Origin: Desulfoferrobacter suflitae
Lineage (GTDB): Bacteria; Desulfobacterota; Syntrophobacteria; Syntrophobacterales; Syntrophobacteraceae
Length of the DNA stretch: 64,000 nucleotides
NCBI RefSeq assembly: GCF_022603395.1
Contig: NZ_JAIBKA010000003.1
Location: 434,001-498,000, forward strand
Direction of reading: 5' to 3'
This document shows positions 26,401 through 34,450 of the stretch, piece by piece (positions within the stretch are counted from its first letter, which is position 1; the number at the start of each line of letters is the position of its first letter). A program made the position numbers and the translations under genes. The notes beneath the pieces are model-generated. The model was not told where the DNA came from. It searched no databases and saw only the letters and a program-made list of their open reading frames with translations.

Positions 26401-28221
26401 TCAAGTGAGGCGCCCATGGACACCCTCCTCAGCCGTATTCATCTGCGTCTGGTTCTCCTCTTCCAGCGCCATCGCATTCCTGGGGCATTCCACCACACAG
26501 ATCCCACACCCCTTACAGTAATCATAATTGATGTGTCGGCCGCTGTCTGCGTCTTTCACTACGGCCAAGTCCGGGCAGAACAATCGACAATTGTCGCATT
26601 GATTGCATAGTCCGCAATTGAAGCAGCGTTCGGCTTCGCGCATGGCCAAGTTGGCAGAAATTTTCAGCTCGATTTCAGCAAAGGAGTCGATGCGCTCTTC
26701 CTTGAGTAGCCTGGGCTGTACGATTCTTGGACTGAGCTCAAAATAGTCCGCATTGATCTCGTCAAAGGCCACGACATGATCGCTTCTCCGGCAGCGCGGA
26801 CCCTGCATGTGTATTTCCATGCTGAGAGCGCTCCCGCCGCCGACTCTGCAGTGCTTCATCCGCTCGCCAATTGCTTCAGCTCCCTCCTGAAACGTTATGT
26901 CCAGGGCTATGGCGGCTTCCTTAGCGGAAGCAACCGCGTGCACCACGCTCTTGATGGGATTGGCAACGTCGCCGCCGTAGGCAATGATTGGCGCGCCATC
27001 GGCATAAGCGAGAACTGAGTTGTTCAGGCGAATCACCCGATTTTCATTGGGAGGAGGATCGAACCACGATTCCGCCGCGGTCAGGCCGATGGCACGAAAC
27101 ACCTTGCTGACCGCGAGCCTTTCGCATTCCTGAGGTACCGCTTGAACACAGGCTTTGCCGGCGGCGGCGCAGTTCACAACCGGTACCTGCCGCAGCGTCA
27201 GTGTGTACTCCTCTCCGGCACGGTCGATCCGTTGGACTGTACGCAATTCGAGCAATTCTACGCCCTCTTCCAAAGCCATCTGAATCTCATCGGGAAACGC
27301 CGGCATATCCGCGCGCCGCCGGCGATAGATCAAGACCGGTTTGGCGCCCAGCCGCAAACTCGTGCGGGCCACGTCTACGGCCGTGTTGCCGCCGCCGATA
27401 ATGGCCACCCTTCCGGTCAACCGCGGCTCATCCCCGCGGTTGACCCGCTGCAGAAACGACAATCCATCCGTCACGCCTTCCAAGTCTTCGCCGGGAATGT
27501 TCAGGAATGGAATTTTTGCGTGGCCGCAGCCCAGGTAGACCGCATCATAGGTGGCGCCGGCTTCCTGTAAAAACTCCCTGGAAAGCCGCCGGTTGCAGCG
27601 AATTTCAAACCCAGTCCGCCTCATCTGCTCAATTTCTCTTCTCAGCACCGCAACCGGCAGCCGATACGAAGGAATTCCCCAGCGCAGTACACCACCCGCT
27701 TCGGGCGTGGCCTCGAACACGTCACAGCGATAGCCCAGGCGGGTCAAGAAATAAGCCGTCGCAAGACCGCTTGGACCAGCGCCCACTACAGCCACCCTTT
27801 GTTTCCTGGGCGAGCGTCTTTCCAAGTCCGCTTGCAACTGGTATCGGGCGGCGGTATCCGCCAAAAATCTTTCCAGAGTGTGTATCGCTACAGCCTCGTC
27901 GAATTCCCCTCTATTGCATGCCGGTTCACAGGGATGAAAGCAAACCCGACCGCAAACCCCTGGCAAGGGGTTTTCTTTGAGGATAGCTTCCCACGCCTCT
28001 TTAAAGAGCCCCTGGGCGGTCAGCATTGCGATCCGCCCAATATCTTCCCCTGCAGGGCAGGCGGCACTGCACGGGGCGGTCTTCTCGTCGTAGCGCGGAC
28101 GCAGAAATCGCCAGGATCCGGTTTTATTGCCAGCGGTAGAAACGTGAGAGCGCGGAATGAATAATGGAATCATCTTCATGGTCATGTCTTGCGCCATTGC
28201 GGTCCGTCCTTGTGTTTGCAT
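26401..28221 (-). CDS. GltD-like FAD/NAD(P) oxidoreductase fused to a 2[4Fe-4S] ferredoxin (PorD-like) domain
   Basis: A 606-aa fusion. The N-terminus has eight cysteines in the Fer4_20 pattern (APCSAACPAGEDIG, CGRVCFHPCEPACNRG). The FAD site VAVVGAGPSGLATAYFL and the NAD(P) site VAIIGGGNTAVDVARTS follow, as in the glutamate synthase small subunit. The C-terminal 90 residues bear two ferredoxin clusters (CFNCGLCNQCDNCRLFC, CKGCGICVVECPRNAM), replacing a separate delta subunit. It lies between the gamma and alpha genes. It may connect the oxidoreductase electron flow to NAD(P)H; that coupling is inference. An internal ATG eight codons in is an alternative start. Confidence 0.9.
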   Translation of the reverse strand: MQTQGRTAMAQDMTMKMIPLFIPRSHVSTAGNKTGSWRFLRPRYDEKTAPCSAACPAGEDIGRIAMLTAQGLFKEAWEAILKENPLPGVCGRVCFHPCEPACNRGEFDEAVAIHTLERFLADTAARYQLQADLERRSPRKQRVAVVGAGPSGLATAYFLTRLGYRCDVFEATPEAGGVLRWGIPSYRLPVAVLRREIEQMRRTGFEIRCNRRLSREFLQEAGATYDAVYLGCGHAKIPFLNIPGEDLEGVTDGLSFLQRVNRGDEPRLTGRVAIIGGGNTAVDVARTSLRLGAKPVLIYRRRRADMPAFPDEIQMALEEGVELLELRTVQRIDRAGEEYTLTLRQVPVVNCAAAGKACVQAVPQECERLAVSKVFRAIGLTAAESWFDPPPNENRVIRLNNSVLAYADGAPIIAYGGDVANPIKSVVHAVASAKEAAIALDITFQEGAEAIGERMKHCRVGGGSALSMEIHMQGPRCRRSDHVVAFDEINADYFELSPRIVQPRLLKEERIDSFAEIELKISANLAMREAERCFNCGLCNQCDNCRLFCPDLAVVKDADSGRHINYDYCKGCGICVVECPRNAMALEEENQTQMNTAEEGVHGRLT

Positions 28222-28222
28222 G

Positions 28223-28810
28223 TCAACCGGCGGACGATTGCAGTTCAGGCCCCGTCAGCCCAACCAGTTGCACCTCGTCATAGGCATCCTTCGCCGCCTG
28301 GATGTTTTGCTCGGGCCTCACCGGGATCTCCTCTTCCACTGCCTTGGAGATGGCTTCCAGAGGCGGCATCTCCAGCATGCGGGCAAGAGCCCCCATCATG
28401 GCAGTGTTGACAATGGGATGAGTGCGGGTTCCCAATCGGTGGCGCAAAGCGATGCGCGTTGCATCCACAACAGCCAGTCGGTAACGGGAAAATTGCTCGC
28501 TGTTAGGGGGAATGGAAGACGTATTGATCAATATCCACCCTCCCGGTTTAAGACCCATGGTCACATCGATCCCTTGCAGCAGAGTTTTATCCATCACCAC
28601 CACATGGTCCGGCTGATAAACATTGGTGCGCACCCAAATGTGGTCCTCATCAAGACGCAGGTAGGCTTCAACAGGAGCTCCCCGCCGCTCCACTCCAAAC
28701 AGTGGAAAACTCTGCACATAGTAGCCCGCCCGAAAAAATGCCTTGGCCAGCAATATTGTCGCCACTACCGTACCCTGACCACCGCGTCCGTGAAAGCGAA
28801 TTTCCAGCAT
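28223..28810 (-). CDS. 2-oxoacid:ferredoxin oxidoreductase, gamma subunit
   Basis: A 195-aa gamma subunit from the ATG at 28810, preceded by GGGGGGA. The opening MLEIRFHGRGGQGTVVA is the family signature, followed by FGVERRGAPVEAYLRL. It is the first structural gene of the operon, 73 nt after the XRE-cupin gene, and its stop is 1 nt from the next start. The order gamma, GltD/ferredoxin, alpha, beta is a compact four-gene set with all domains of a four-subunit enzyme. Confidence 0.92.
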   Translation of the reverse strand: MLEIRFHGRGGQGTVVATILLAKAFFRAGYYVQSFPLFGVERRGAPVEAYLRLDEDHIWVRTNVYQPDHVVVMDKTLLQGIDVTMGLKPGGWILINTSSIPPNSEQFSRYRLAVVDATRIALRHRLGTRTHPIVNTAMMGALARMLEMPPLEAISKAVEEEIPVRPEQNIQAAKDAYDEVQLVGLTGPELQSSAG

Positions 28811-28883
28811 GCAATGTCCCCCCGGCAATTTGTTGCTCAGTGCCTCGGCGCCGCACAATCCTCACAACAATCTCTTTCTGTGC

Positions 28884-29486
28884 CTACGGTCTGCTCCACA
28901 CCACCACAATGGCTCTTGCAGGTTGCTCGCTCAGACAGCGAAAACTGTGACTGACGTCCGATTCGAAATAGATGCTGTCACCCGGGTCAAGGACTTCAAC
29001 CCGGTCTGTCGAGCGAAATTCCAGCCTTCCATCGAGCAGGTGAAGGAACTCTTCTCCCTCATGGCTGACAAACACCATGTCACTGGTGTCCTGGGGAGGA
29101 AATTCAACAAGAAAGGGCTGCATCTGTTTTTCCGCCTTCTTAGCCTCCAACGCCTCGTAGATGTAATTGACCTCGCCTGGTTGATGATGCGGGCGTCGTT
29201 CCACCCGCGTGCGCTCACTCGCCCGGGTCACTGCAATTTTCTCACTGCCCGCCTGATCCTGGAAAAAATAAGACATGCTCACATTGAGAGCTTTGGCCAG
29301 CTTGAGCAGTGTAGCAACGGGTGGGTCAACCTCATTATTTTCCACCTGCGTCAGGTACTCTTTGGACAGGTCCGTCTTGGCTGCAAGGTCCTGGAAGGTG
29401 TAGCGATGCTTTTCCCGCATCTCTTTCATCTTGTCGCCGATCCTGAGCGCCTCGACATTGGGATCGATTGATTGCTGGTCAGCCAT
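28884..29486 (-). CDS. XRE-family transcriptional regulator with C-terminal cupin domain
   Basis: A 200-aa regulator. Residues 18-75 form an XRE helix-turn-helix (YTFQDLAAKTDLSKEYLTQVENN). Residues 125-200 form a cupin (FVSHEGEEFLHLLDGRLEF, DPGDSIYFESDVSHSFRC), which probably binds a small ligand. The ATG has AGGAGGG eight bases upstream. It heads the 2-oxoacid oxidoreductase operon on the same strand and probably controls it and itself; a promoter and inverted repeat lie upstream. Regulators of this domain type often sit beside amino-acid or 2-oxoacid catabolic genes. Confidence 0.92.
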   Translation of the reverse strand: MADQQSIDPNVEALRIGDKMKEMREKHRYTFQDLAAKTDLSKEYLTQVENNEVDPPVATLLKLAKALNVSMSYFFQDQAGSEKIAVTRASERTRVERRPHHQPGEVNYIYEALEAKKAEKQMQPFLVEFPPQDTSDMVFVSHEGEEFLHLLDGRLEFRSTDRVEVLDPGDSIYFESDVSHSFRCLSEQPARAIVVVWSRP

Positions 29487-29849
29487 GTGTCAACCCTCCT
29501 AATTCACAGTCCATGGGCTGTTCAATGAAAAATGAATGCCACCGGTGCAGCTGGCGGATTATATAACGATCCGCTTCATATAAAAAGCTCTTCCGTTGCA
29601 GCCCGCACAAACCGATCCGCACAACAGGGCATTGCATACCACTGAAGCTCCCTTGTGACAGGCCATAGTCGTCATCTTGCCGGCGCACGCCGACATCCGG
29701 AAACGCAACACGGCTTCGTCTGGTTCTCCGCCATCCTGGAGGCATTTCACCGGCATGGCGAAGGGCTGCAGGTCCAATGGTCGGATTGGGGGGGCTAATA
29801 GATCTTCAGGAGGTCAACAAAGGAGTGTGAAAACCTATCCGATTGATGG
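29487..29849. other. Intergenic region of 363 bp
   Basis: It contains the promoter and inverted repeat of the XRE-cupin gene (29554-29586). A 72-codon minus-strand frame (29559-29777) rich in cysteine was considered but has no ribosome site and overlaps the promoter. Nothing else is recognised. Confidence 0.5.
29558..29586 (-). promoter_or_regulatory. Promoter and possible operator of the XRE-cupin / oxidoreductase operon
   Basis: On the minus strand a perfect TATAAT (29558-29563) is preceded at 17 bp by a weak TTTTTA (29581-29586). A perfect inverted repeat GCGGAT-9 bp-ATCCGC (29554-29574) overlaps the -10. Such a site suits repression by the XRE protein encoded 68 bp downstream. Binding is not shown by the sequence. 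Confidence 0.5.
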
Positions 29850-30311
29850 TCAGTCATCTTCCTCGTCAATCAAGGCGCCATGAGTGCCCGGCAATTCAAA
29901 GAGATGTTGACGCCGGTCCGGTTCTAATTGGTGACAATAGCACTCGTGAATCAGATCGATGGTGCTTTCTGCTGTGGACATGAATTCTCCCCGACTGTGG
30001 TTTTCTCCCTCGCAGACCATGCTCCGGTACTGGTGCTCACTCTTTATGCGAAACGCCCTGGCGGGGAATACCTCCAAAAAAGCCTGCAGCAGCGCACCGT
30101 TGATCTTGGCAAGATCCCTCCCCACCCCGTTATTCAGCATCTTCTGAATGAGCTGCTCTTTATTGTCCTCGAAGAAGGCCGCTTGTGCACGATTGATTTC
30201 GGCAAATTGCTTGATGCAATGGGAGCTCTGTCTCACCCGTGCTGCCCTCAAGTCGCATTTCAGGATCTTGCTTTGGATACATTCGTCATAAAATACCTTC
30301 AGCGGTTTCAT
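29850..30311 (-). CDS. Uncharacterised protein, 153 aa
   Basis: The start ATG 30311 is preceded by AAAGGAG at good distance. The product is soluble and helical, with no signal peptide; it contains FAEINRAQAAFFEDNKEQLIQKML and IDLIHECYCHQLEPDRR, and ends acidic (DEEDD). No family is recognised. It stands alone on the minus strand and is followed by the 363-bp gap upstream of the XRE regulator gene. Confidence 0.65.
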   Translation of the reverse strand: MKPLKVFYDECIQSKILKCDLRAARVRQSSHCIKQFAEINRAQAAFFEDNKEQLIQKMLNNGVGRDLAKINGALLQAFLEVFPARAFRIKSEHQYRSMVCEGENHSRGEFMSTAESTIDLIHECYCHQLEPDRRQHLFELPGTHGALIDEEDD

Positions 30312-30662
30312 GATACAGCTCCTTTCCGGCTTTGGGTCTTGAGAGAAGCTCACCATTGGCGCCCGCCGCGCGAGACGTAGAAATCGGTTGTCAGTTGCAT
30401 GGTTGGTGTGGACGAAGGGGGAACGGTTGGGACCGGCGCGTCACCTTTTTACACAAGATAGGGCAATTTCTGTGCCCGCGCCATGAGCAACTCGTTGCAG
30501 CACCGGGAAGAACATAATTCGCGCAATATAGTCAATACGTTATATGCCAATCACAAGAGCGCTCCAGCCATCCCCATCAGCGCGTCAGGGGAACCGTGTC
30601 CTTCAACTAAGTTGACGAAAGCTGCGTTGGGGCGAGCGCGGTTGACACGTCCGGCAAAAGCC
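30312..30662. other. Intergenic region of 351 bp
   Basis: No gene or RNA family is recognised between the 153-aa gene and the PGPGW-like gene, both on the minus strand. It must hold the promoter for the 153-aa gene, but I cannot place one with confidence. On the plus strand TTGACA (30642) and TATAAT (30668) occur, but 20 bp apart. Confidence 0.45.
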
Positions 30663-30899
30663 CTAGGTATAATCCGATTGGAGCGAGAACTTTTTTCTGA
30701 CCTCCAGCAGCAGCCGCCCCACCCTGGGAAATCGCCTGGCCGTCCAGGCCTCCATGCGGCCGAACAGCGGTACGTCCCTGGACAGTATGATGATGCCCAA
30801 AGCCAGGAACAGGCATCCCTGCAGTACAGGCAATACCAGCCCGGCCAAACCCAGCAGCAAAAAGCTTGAACCCAAAAGCAAACGCGCTAGACGTCGCAC
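30663..30899 (-). CDS. Small membrane protein of the PGPGW/DUF454 type, 78 aa
   Basis: The sequence LLLGLAGLVLPVLQGCLFLALGIIILS matches the PGPGW-like transmembrane family (usually PVLPGWLFL; here QGC replaces PGW). Two membrane segments are followed by a basic amphipathic tail. The start is GTG 30899 behind GGAGGG. It lies 55 nt downstream of the cation exchanger gene on the same strand and so may be part of the riboswitch-controlled transcript. Function unknown. Confidence 0.75.
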   Translation of the reverse strand: MRRLARLLLGSSFLLLGLAGLVLPVLQGCLFLALGIIILSRDVPLFGRMEAWTARRFPRVGRLLLEVRKKFSLQSDYT

Positions 30900-30954
30900 A
30901 AAAATCCCTCCGGCAATCTCAAAAATTACCTTCCACTGTTAAGCTCTAGCGGAC

Positions 30955-32298
30955 CTATTTCTCTCCGGCGGATCGTGAAACCGCGCTTGTGCCAACTGAC
31001 CCGAGATCAACCTGCACCGTCGGAGTGCCGAGGTCTACCGGCACGAGTTCCGGTTGCGCTCGCCCCCCCAACATCTCCGGTTTCATGCCACCCCAGAATG
31101 TGTATAGACTTTCTCGCGTCTTGAAAATGAAAAGCAGCGAGACAGTCACATAAATGAGAGAAAAGATCAAATGGATGTGTTCCGCACTGGGATTCAACGT
31201 CCAACGTCCCACAATGGGATCGAGCACATAGGGAGCGGTGAATTGACCAATAAAAAGCACCAGCAGCAGCAATGCTCCCTTGAGGCCAAGTCGCATACCC
31301 AGAATGAGCGCCACGGCCAGCAGGGACTGTGCTGCAGTCAGCAGTATTTCGTTCATCTGAAAACTTCCCATGGGGATCGGACTTTCCAGGGAACCGCTGG
31401 AAAGTCCATAAACACCCGGAATCATGCCAACCAGTAAGGTCCACTGGTTGAGTTTTGCGGACAGCAGGCTGGCCAGAGCGACACTTGCGTGGCCGCGCAA
31501 CGCGAACATAACGGCGACAGTAAACTCCGGCGCTTCCGAAGCGATTGGTGCGAGCCATTGCACCAGCAAAAATTCGTTTATGCCGAACACCTTGCCGGTT
31601 GCCACCAATGACTCGCTGAAAGACTCCGCATTAGACAGAATCACACCAGCGGAAAAAAGGAACAAAAGGGATGTCGCCACTCGACGGTTGACCTTCGGCA
31701 GGTCGCCAAGCAGCTCCGCCGGGCCATCCAGCTCGCATTCCTGACAGGGCCGGCGGCTGGCTATCCTGATGTACCAGACAAACAGGCCGATCAACACCAG
31801 ACCGTCGTACCACGCGAGGCTTCCCTTGATGGGAATGACAAAGGCATAAAGAGTGGCCATGCCAAGAAAAATGATCTCGGTGCGGCGGTCGTGTTCGAGC
31901 TCCACCGCCCGCCGAGTCTTCAGCCAGAAAATGGCCACGATGAGGCTCCACGCCACTCCGATGAGCAGCCGATTGGCACCGGTCATATTGGCGATGGCAT
32001 AGTGCGAATAGTCGCTGTCCGGATACTGGCCCGCCTGCCAGGTGAAGTACATGTCCACGGCGTACTCGGGCAGCACCGCGATGAGCGCCACAACCGCCAG
32101 AGCCAGTGCCTGGGAAATATCTTTTTGGGCGGCATCGCAAGCCCAAAGGAGCAAAAAGGATGCACCCAGAATAGCGGCTCCGGTGATCAGTGCGGTCCAC
32201 TGCGGTGCCAGTTCAATGGGGAACAGTCGCAACAGAAAACCTGGAAAGGTGAAAACCACGGCGACGACAATGGGGATTAATTTTTGGGTGTGGCGCAT
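30955..32298 (-). CDS. CaCA-superfamily cation exchanger (sodium/calcium exchanger-like), predicted manganese or calcium efflux
   Basis: A 447-aa membrane protein from the ATG at 32298 (AAAGGA five bases upstream; an ATG at 32319 is less favoured). Two CaCA alpha-repeats are seen: VALIAVLPEYAVDMYFTW with NMTGANRLLIGVAW, and WLAPIASEAPEFTVAVM with KLNQWTLL, each with the conserved glutamate after proline. About ten to eleven membrane segments are present. Its leader carries a yybP-ykoY element, a manganese-sensing riboswitch that usually controls metal exporters or metal homeostasis proteins. I therefore infer manganese efflux, although calcium transport is the textbook function of the superfamily. 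Confidence 0.9.
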   Translation of the reverse strand: MRHTQKLIPIVVAVVFTFPGFLLRLFPIELAPQWTALITGAAILGASFLLLWACDAAQKDISQALALAVVALIAVLPEYAVDMYFTWQAGQYPDSDYSHYAIANMTGANRLLIGVAWSLIVAIFWLKTRRAVELEHDRRTEIIFLGMATLYAFVIPIKGSLAWYDGLVLIGLFVWYIRIASRRPCQECELDGPAELLGDLPKVNRRVATSLLFLFSAGVILSNAESFSESLVATGKVFGINEFLLVQWLAPIASEAPEFTVAVMFALRGHASVALASLLSAKLNQWTLLVGMIPGVYGLSSGSLESPIPMGSFQMNEILLTAAQSLLAVALILGMRLGLKGALLLLVLFIGQFTAPYVLDPIVGRWTLNPSAEHIHLIFSLIYVTVSLLFIFKTRESLYTFWGGMKPEMLGGRAQPELVPVDLGTPTVQVDLGSVGTSAVSRSAGEK

Positions 32299-32358
32299 AG
32301 CTTCCTTTCTCAAATTCATAAAAGGCTCTCATAAACCATCATGACCTCGGGTCCGGGC

Positions 32359-32405
32359 AAAAAAAAACGAGACCTTCGGCAAAATCCATCACGCCAAAAG
32401 TCTCG
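32359..32405 (-). terminator. Terminator overlapping the manganese riboswitch
   Basis: On the minus strand CGAGACTTTTGGC (32393-32405) pairs over 13 bp, with two G-U wobbles, with GCCGAAGGTCTCG (32368-32380), followed by nine T residues (32359-32367). The 5' arm is the conserved 3' segment of the yybP-ykoY aptamer, so metal-bound aptamer and terminator exclude each other. This predicts that metal turns expression on. Confidence 0.9.
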
Positions 32406-32491
32406 CTAATTGACCTCTACAGTCAACGACAAAGCCAGGCGACGGTGCGCCGCCGTATTGGTGACTTTGTCTTGGCTAGCTACTCCCTTTT
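32393..32491 (-). ncRNA. yybP-ykoY (manganese) riboswitch aptamer upstream of the CaCA exchanger
   Basis: The minus strand reads AAAAGGGAGTAGCT at the 5' end, ACAAAGTCACCAAT and GGCTTTGTCGTTGAC in the middle, and AGCGAGACTTTTGGC at the 3' end. These match, in order and spacing, the conserved loops and closing stem of the yybP-ykoY family (Rfam RF00080), including the GGGAGUAG loop and the GCGAGAC segment of the metal site. The family is known to bind Mn2+. The aptamer starts close to the predicted transcription start and ends about 95 nt before the exchanger start codon. Confidence 0.92.
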
Positions 32492-32501
32492 GTGGAAACC
32501 C

Positions 32502-32529
32502 ATTGTAAATTGCTTTTCACAGATGTCAA
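32502..32529 (-). promoter_or_regulatory. Sigma-70 promoter of the riboswitch/exchanger transcript
   Basis: On the minus strand TTGACA (32524-32529) and TACAAT (32502-32507) are 16 bp apart. The start would be near 32495, just before the aptamer at 32491, so the riboswitch opens the transcript. Confidence 0.8.
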
Positions 32530-32631
32530 GAAGAATGTCCCGGGATGTCGCATATGGCCATCAAGACCCGCGGTCCACAGCCAAGTCCGGAGGCAATGGT
32601 GGATTGATCACGCTATCGGAGCGTCTTTTTT

Positions 32632-32645
32632 TGTTACCTGTAACA
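32632..32645. promoter_or_regulatory. Palindrome upstream of the RND efflux operon, possible operator
   Basis: TGTTAC-CT-GTAACA is a perfect 6-2-6 inverted repeat, 17 bp upstream of the likely -35 of the efflux operon. Efflux operons are commonly repressed by TetR or MarR proteins at such sites, but no regulator gene is adjacent. Confidence 0.45.
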
Positions 32646-32662
32646 CATCGTTGAGTTTTGGG

Positions 32663-32693
32663 TTGACAAAACCAGTCATTGCATCCAATTAAT
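32663..32693 (+). promoter_or_regulatory. Possible promoter of the RND efflux operon
   Basis: A perfect TTGACA (32663-32668) is followed by ATTAAT (32688-32693) at 19 bp, longer than ideal. It lies about 135 bp upstream of the first gene and next to the palindrome at 32632. A different start cannot be excluded. Confidence 0.4.
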
Positions 32694-32827
32694 TAGACCA
32701 ACAGAGAGGGGCGCAATGGGGCGGGTCCTGTGCAAAGAGTATCCCCCCTGTCTTTACTTTTGGTCGCAGCGGTCATTTTGCCAGTCTTCTTCTTTCAGCA
32801 GAAAGACGTGGTTTTTGCGGAGAGCCA

Positions 32828-34438
32828 GTGCGAGACGCTCACACCCCAACGTGGAATGAAAAGCTTGGGTGGATCTTTGTGCTGCTGGCACTCGCAGTCT
32901 CGGCGTGCACGAAATTGGGGCCTGATTTCCGAACGCCTGGCACGGACGTCGCCGCTCAGTGGATCGAAGCAGATGATTCCAGAGTATCCAGCGACCAACC
33001 CAATTACAAAGATTGGTGGTCGGTTTTTGCTGATCCGGTTTTGAACCGGCTGGTACAACGGGCCTATCAGGAGAACCTGCCGCTGCGTATTGCCGGAATT
33101 CGAGTTCTGCAGGCACGCGCCCAGCTGGGGATTGCCGTCGGTCAATTTTATCCGCAAACCCAGCAGGCATTCGGTTCGGTAACCTACCTGCGTACCCCAA
33201 CCAGTGCCTTGGGCATTGCCCCGGCGGGCGACGGCGGAAGCCGAAGTCTGGACTATTGGCAGGCGGATATAGGCGTCGCGCTGAGTTGGGAGCTTGATTT
33301 CTGGGGAAGGTTTCGACGCGCCATCGAATCCGCCGACATGAGCTTTTGGGGCTCCATTGCCGCTTACGATGCGGCGCTGGTGAGTCTTACGGCGGATGTG
33401 GCAAGCACCTACGTATTCATTCGAACCACCGAAGAGCGACTGCGCATCGCCAGGAACAATGTTGCTATCCAGAAAGAAAGCTGGAAGATCGCCGATGCAC
33501 GTTTCCGCGGCGGCGCCACCAGCGAACGGGACGTCCAGCAGGCTCTCACTCAGTTGAATGCAACCGAAGCAACGATTCCTCAATTGGAAACTTCCCTGCA
33601 ACAGGCAAAGAATTCACTGAGTGTTTTGCTTGGACTTGCGCCGTCAAAACTTGGCGATCTGCTGGATGGTGCCTGCAGCATACCGCAAGCGCCTGTGCAG
33701 ATAGCCGCGGGCATCCCGGCGGACCTGCTGCGACGCAGACCGGATGTACGCAACGCTGAATTGCAGGCCGCAGCTCAGTGCGCTCAAATCGGCATTGCCA
33801 AAGCAGACCTCTACCCTGCCTTTTCCCTTTCGGGCAATATCGGCTTTTCCGCAACCGATCTCGGCACCTCCACTCTCGCTGATATGTTCAGCTGGAACAA
33901 TAGAACCGGTTCCTTCGGTCCCTCCTTCAACTGGAATATTTTTAATTACGGACGTATCACTAACAATGTCAGGCTGCAGGATGCCGTTTTCCAGGAACTG
34001 CTGGTCAATTATCAAAATGTTGTGCTGCAGGCCCAGCAGGAAGTGGAGGACGGACTGGTCGCCTTCCTCAAGGCGCAAGACCGGGTGGTTTCCCTCAAGC
34101 GCGCCGCGGATGCGGCAAAACGTTCAGCCGATCTGGCTACGATCCAATATCGCGAAGGCGCCACCGACTACACCACTGTATTGACGGCACAGCAGGCTTT
34201 GCTGCAGCAGCAGGACGACCTCGCCGTTACCCGCGGTGACATTCCCCAGGGCCTTATCGCTACCTACCGTGCGCTGGGAGGCGGCTGGGAGATCAGTGTC
34301 GGACAGCCCTTCGTTCCAAGCGAGACGCAAAACGCCATGAGCGAGCGCAGCAACTGGGGTGGGGTTACTGGTCAAACCCATGTTGATGATGCAACAGCAA
34401 GGCAGACAGACACTCTATTTTCATCACCCGACTGGTAG
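32828..34438 (+). CDS. RND-pump outer-membrane channel lipoprotein (OprM/NodT family)
   Basis: A 536-aa outer-membrane factor forming the exit duct of the pump. The signal peptide ends in VSAC, so the mature protein is lipidated. The mature part opens with GPDFRTPGT, and the family motifs WWSVFADPVLNRLVQRAYQEN, LSWELDFWGRFRRAIE and LLRRRPDVRNAELQAAAQ are present in order. The start is GTG 32828 with GGAGAG upstream. The C-terminal 45 residues (after GGGWEISV) extend past the usual end. It is the first of a three-gene operon in the unusual order channel, adaptor, pump. Confidence 0.93.
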   Translation: MRDAHTPTWNEKLGWIFVLLALAVSACTKLGPDFRTPGTDVAAQWIEADDSRVSSDQPNYKDWWSVFADPVLNRLVQRAYQENLPLRIAGIRVLQARAQLGIAVGQFYPQTQQAFGSVTYLRTPTSALGIAPAGDGGSRSLDYWQADIGVALSWELDFWGRFRRAIESADMSFWGSIAAYDAALVSLTADVASTYVFIRTTEERLRIARNNVAIQKESWKIADARFRGGATSERDVQQALTQLNATEATIPQLETSLQQAKNSLSVLLGLAPSKLGDLLDGACSIPQAPVQIAAGIPADLLRRRPDVRNAELQAAAQCAQIGIAKADLYPAFSLSGNIGFSATDLGTSTLADMFSWNNRTGSFGPSFNWNIFNYGRITNNVRLQDAVFQELLVNYQNVVLQAQQEVEDGLVAFLKAQDRVVSLKRAADAAKRSADLATIQYREGATDYTTVLTAQQALLQQQDDLAVTRGDIPQGLIATYRALGGGWEISVGQPFVPSETQNAMSERSNWGGVTGQTHVDDATARQTDTLFSSPDW

Positions 34439-34450
34439 CAGAGGAGCAGG

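Noticed and set aside
29559-29777. Cysteine-rich 72-codon minus-strand frame
   Set aside because: It has no ribosome site, and its end coincides with the promoter of the XRE gene. The cysteine pattern matches no family I know.
30642-30673. TTGACA and TATAAT on the plus strand
   Set aside because: The spacing is 20 bp, and transcription would run antisense into the end of a small membrane-protein gene.
32730-33044. Plus-strand frame starting with a signal-peptide-like segment
   Set aside because: Its second half overlaps the conserved channel gene in another frame and has no similarity; there is no good ribosome site.
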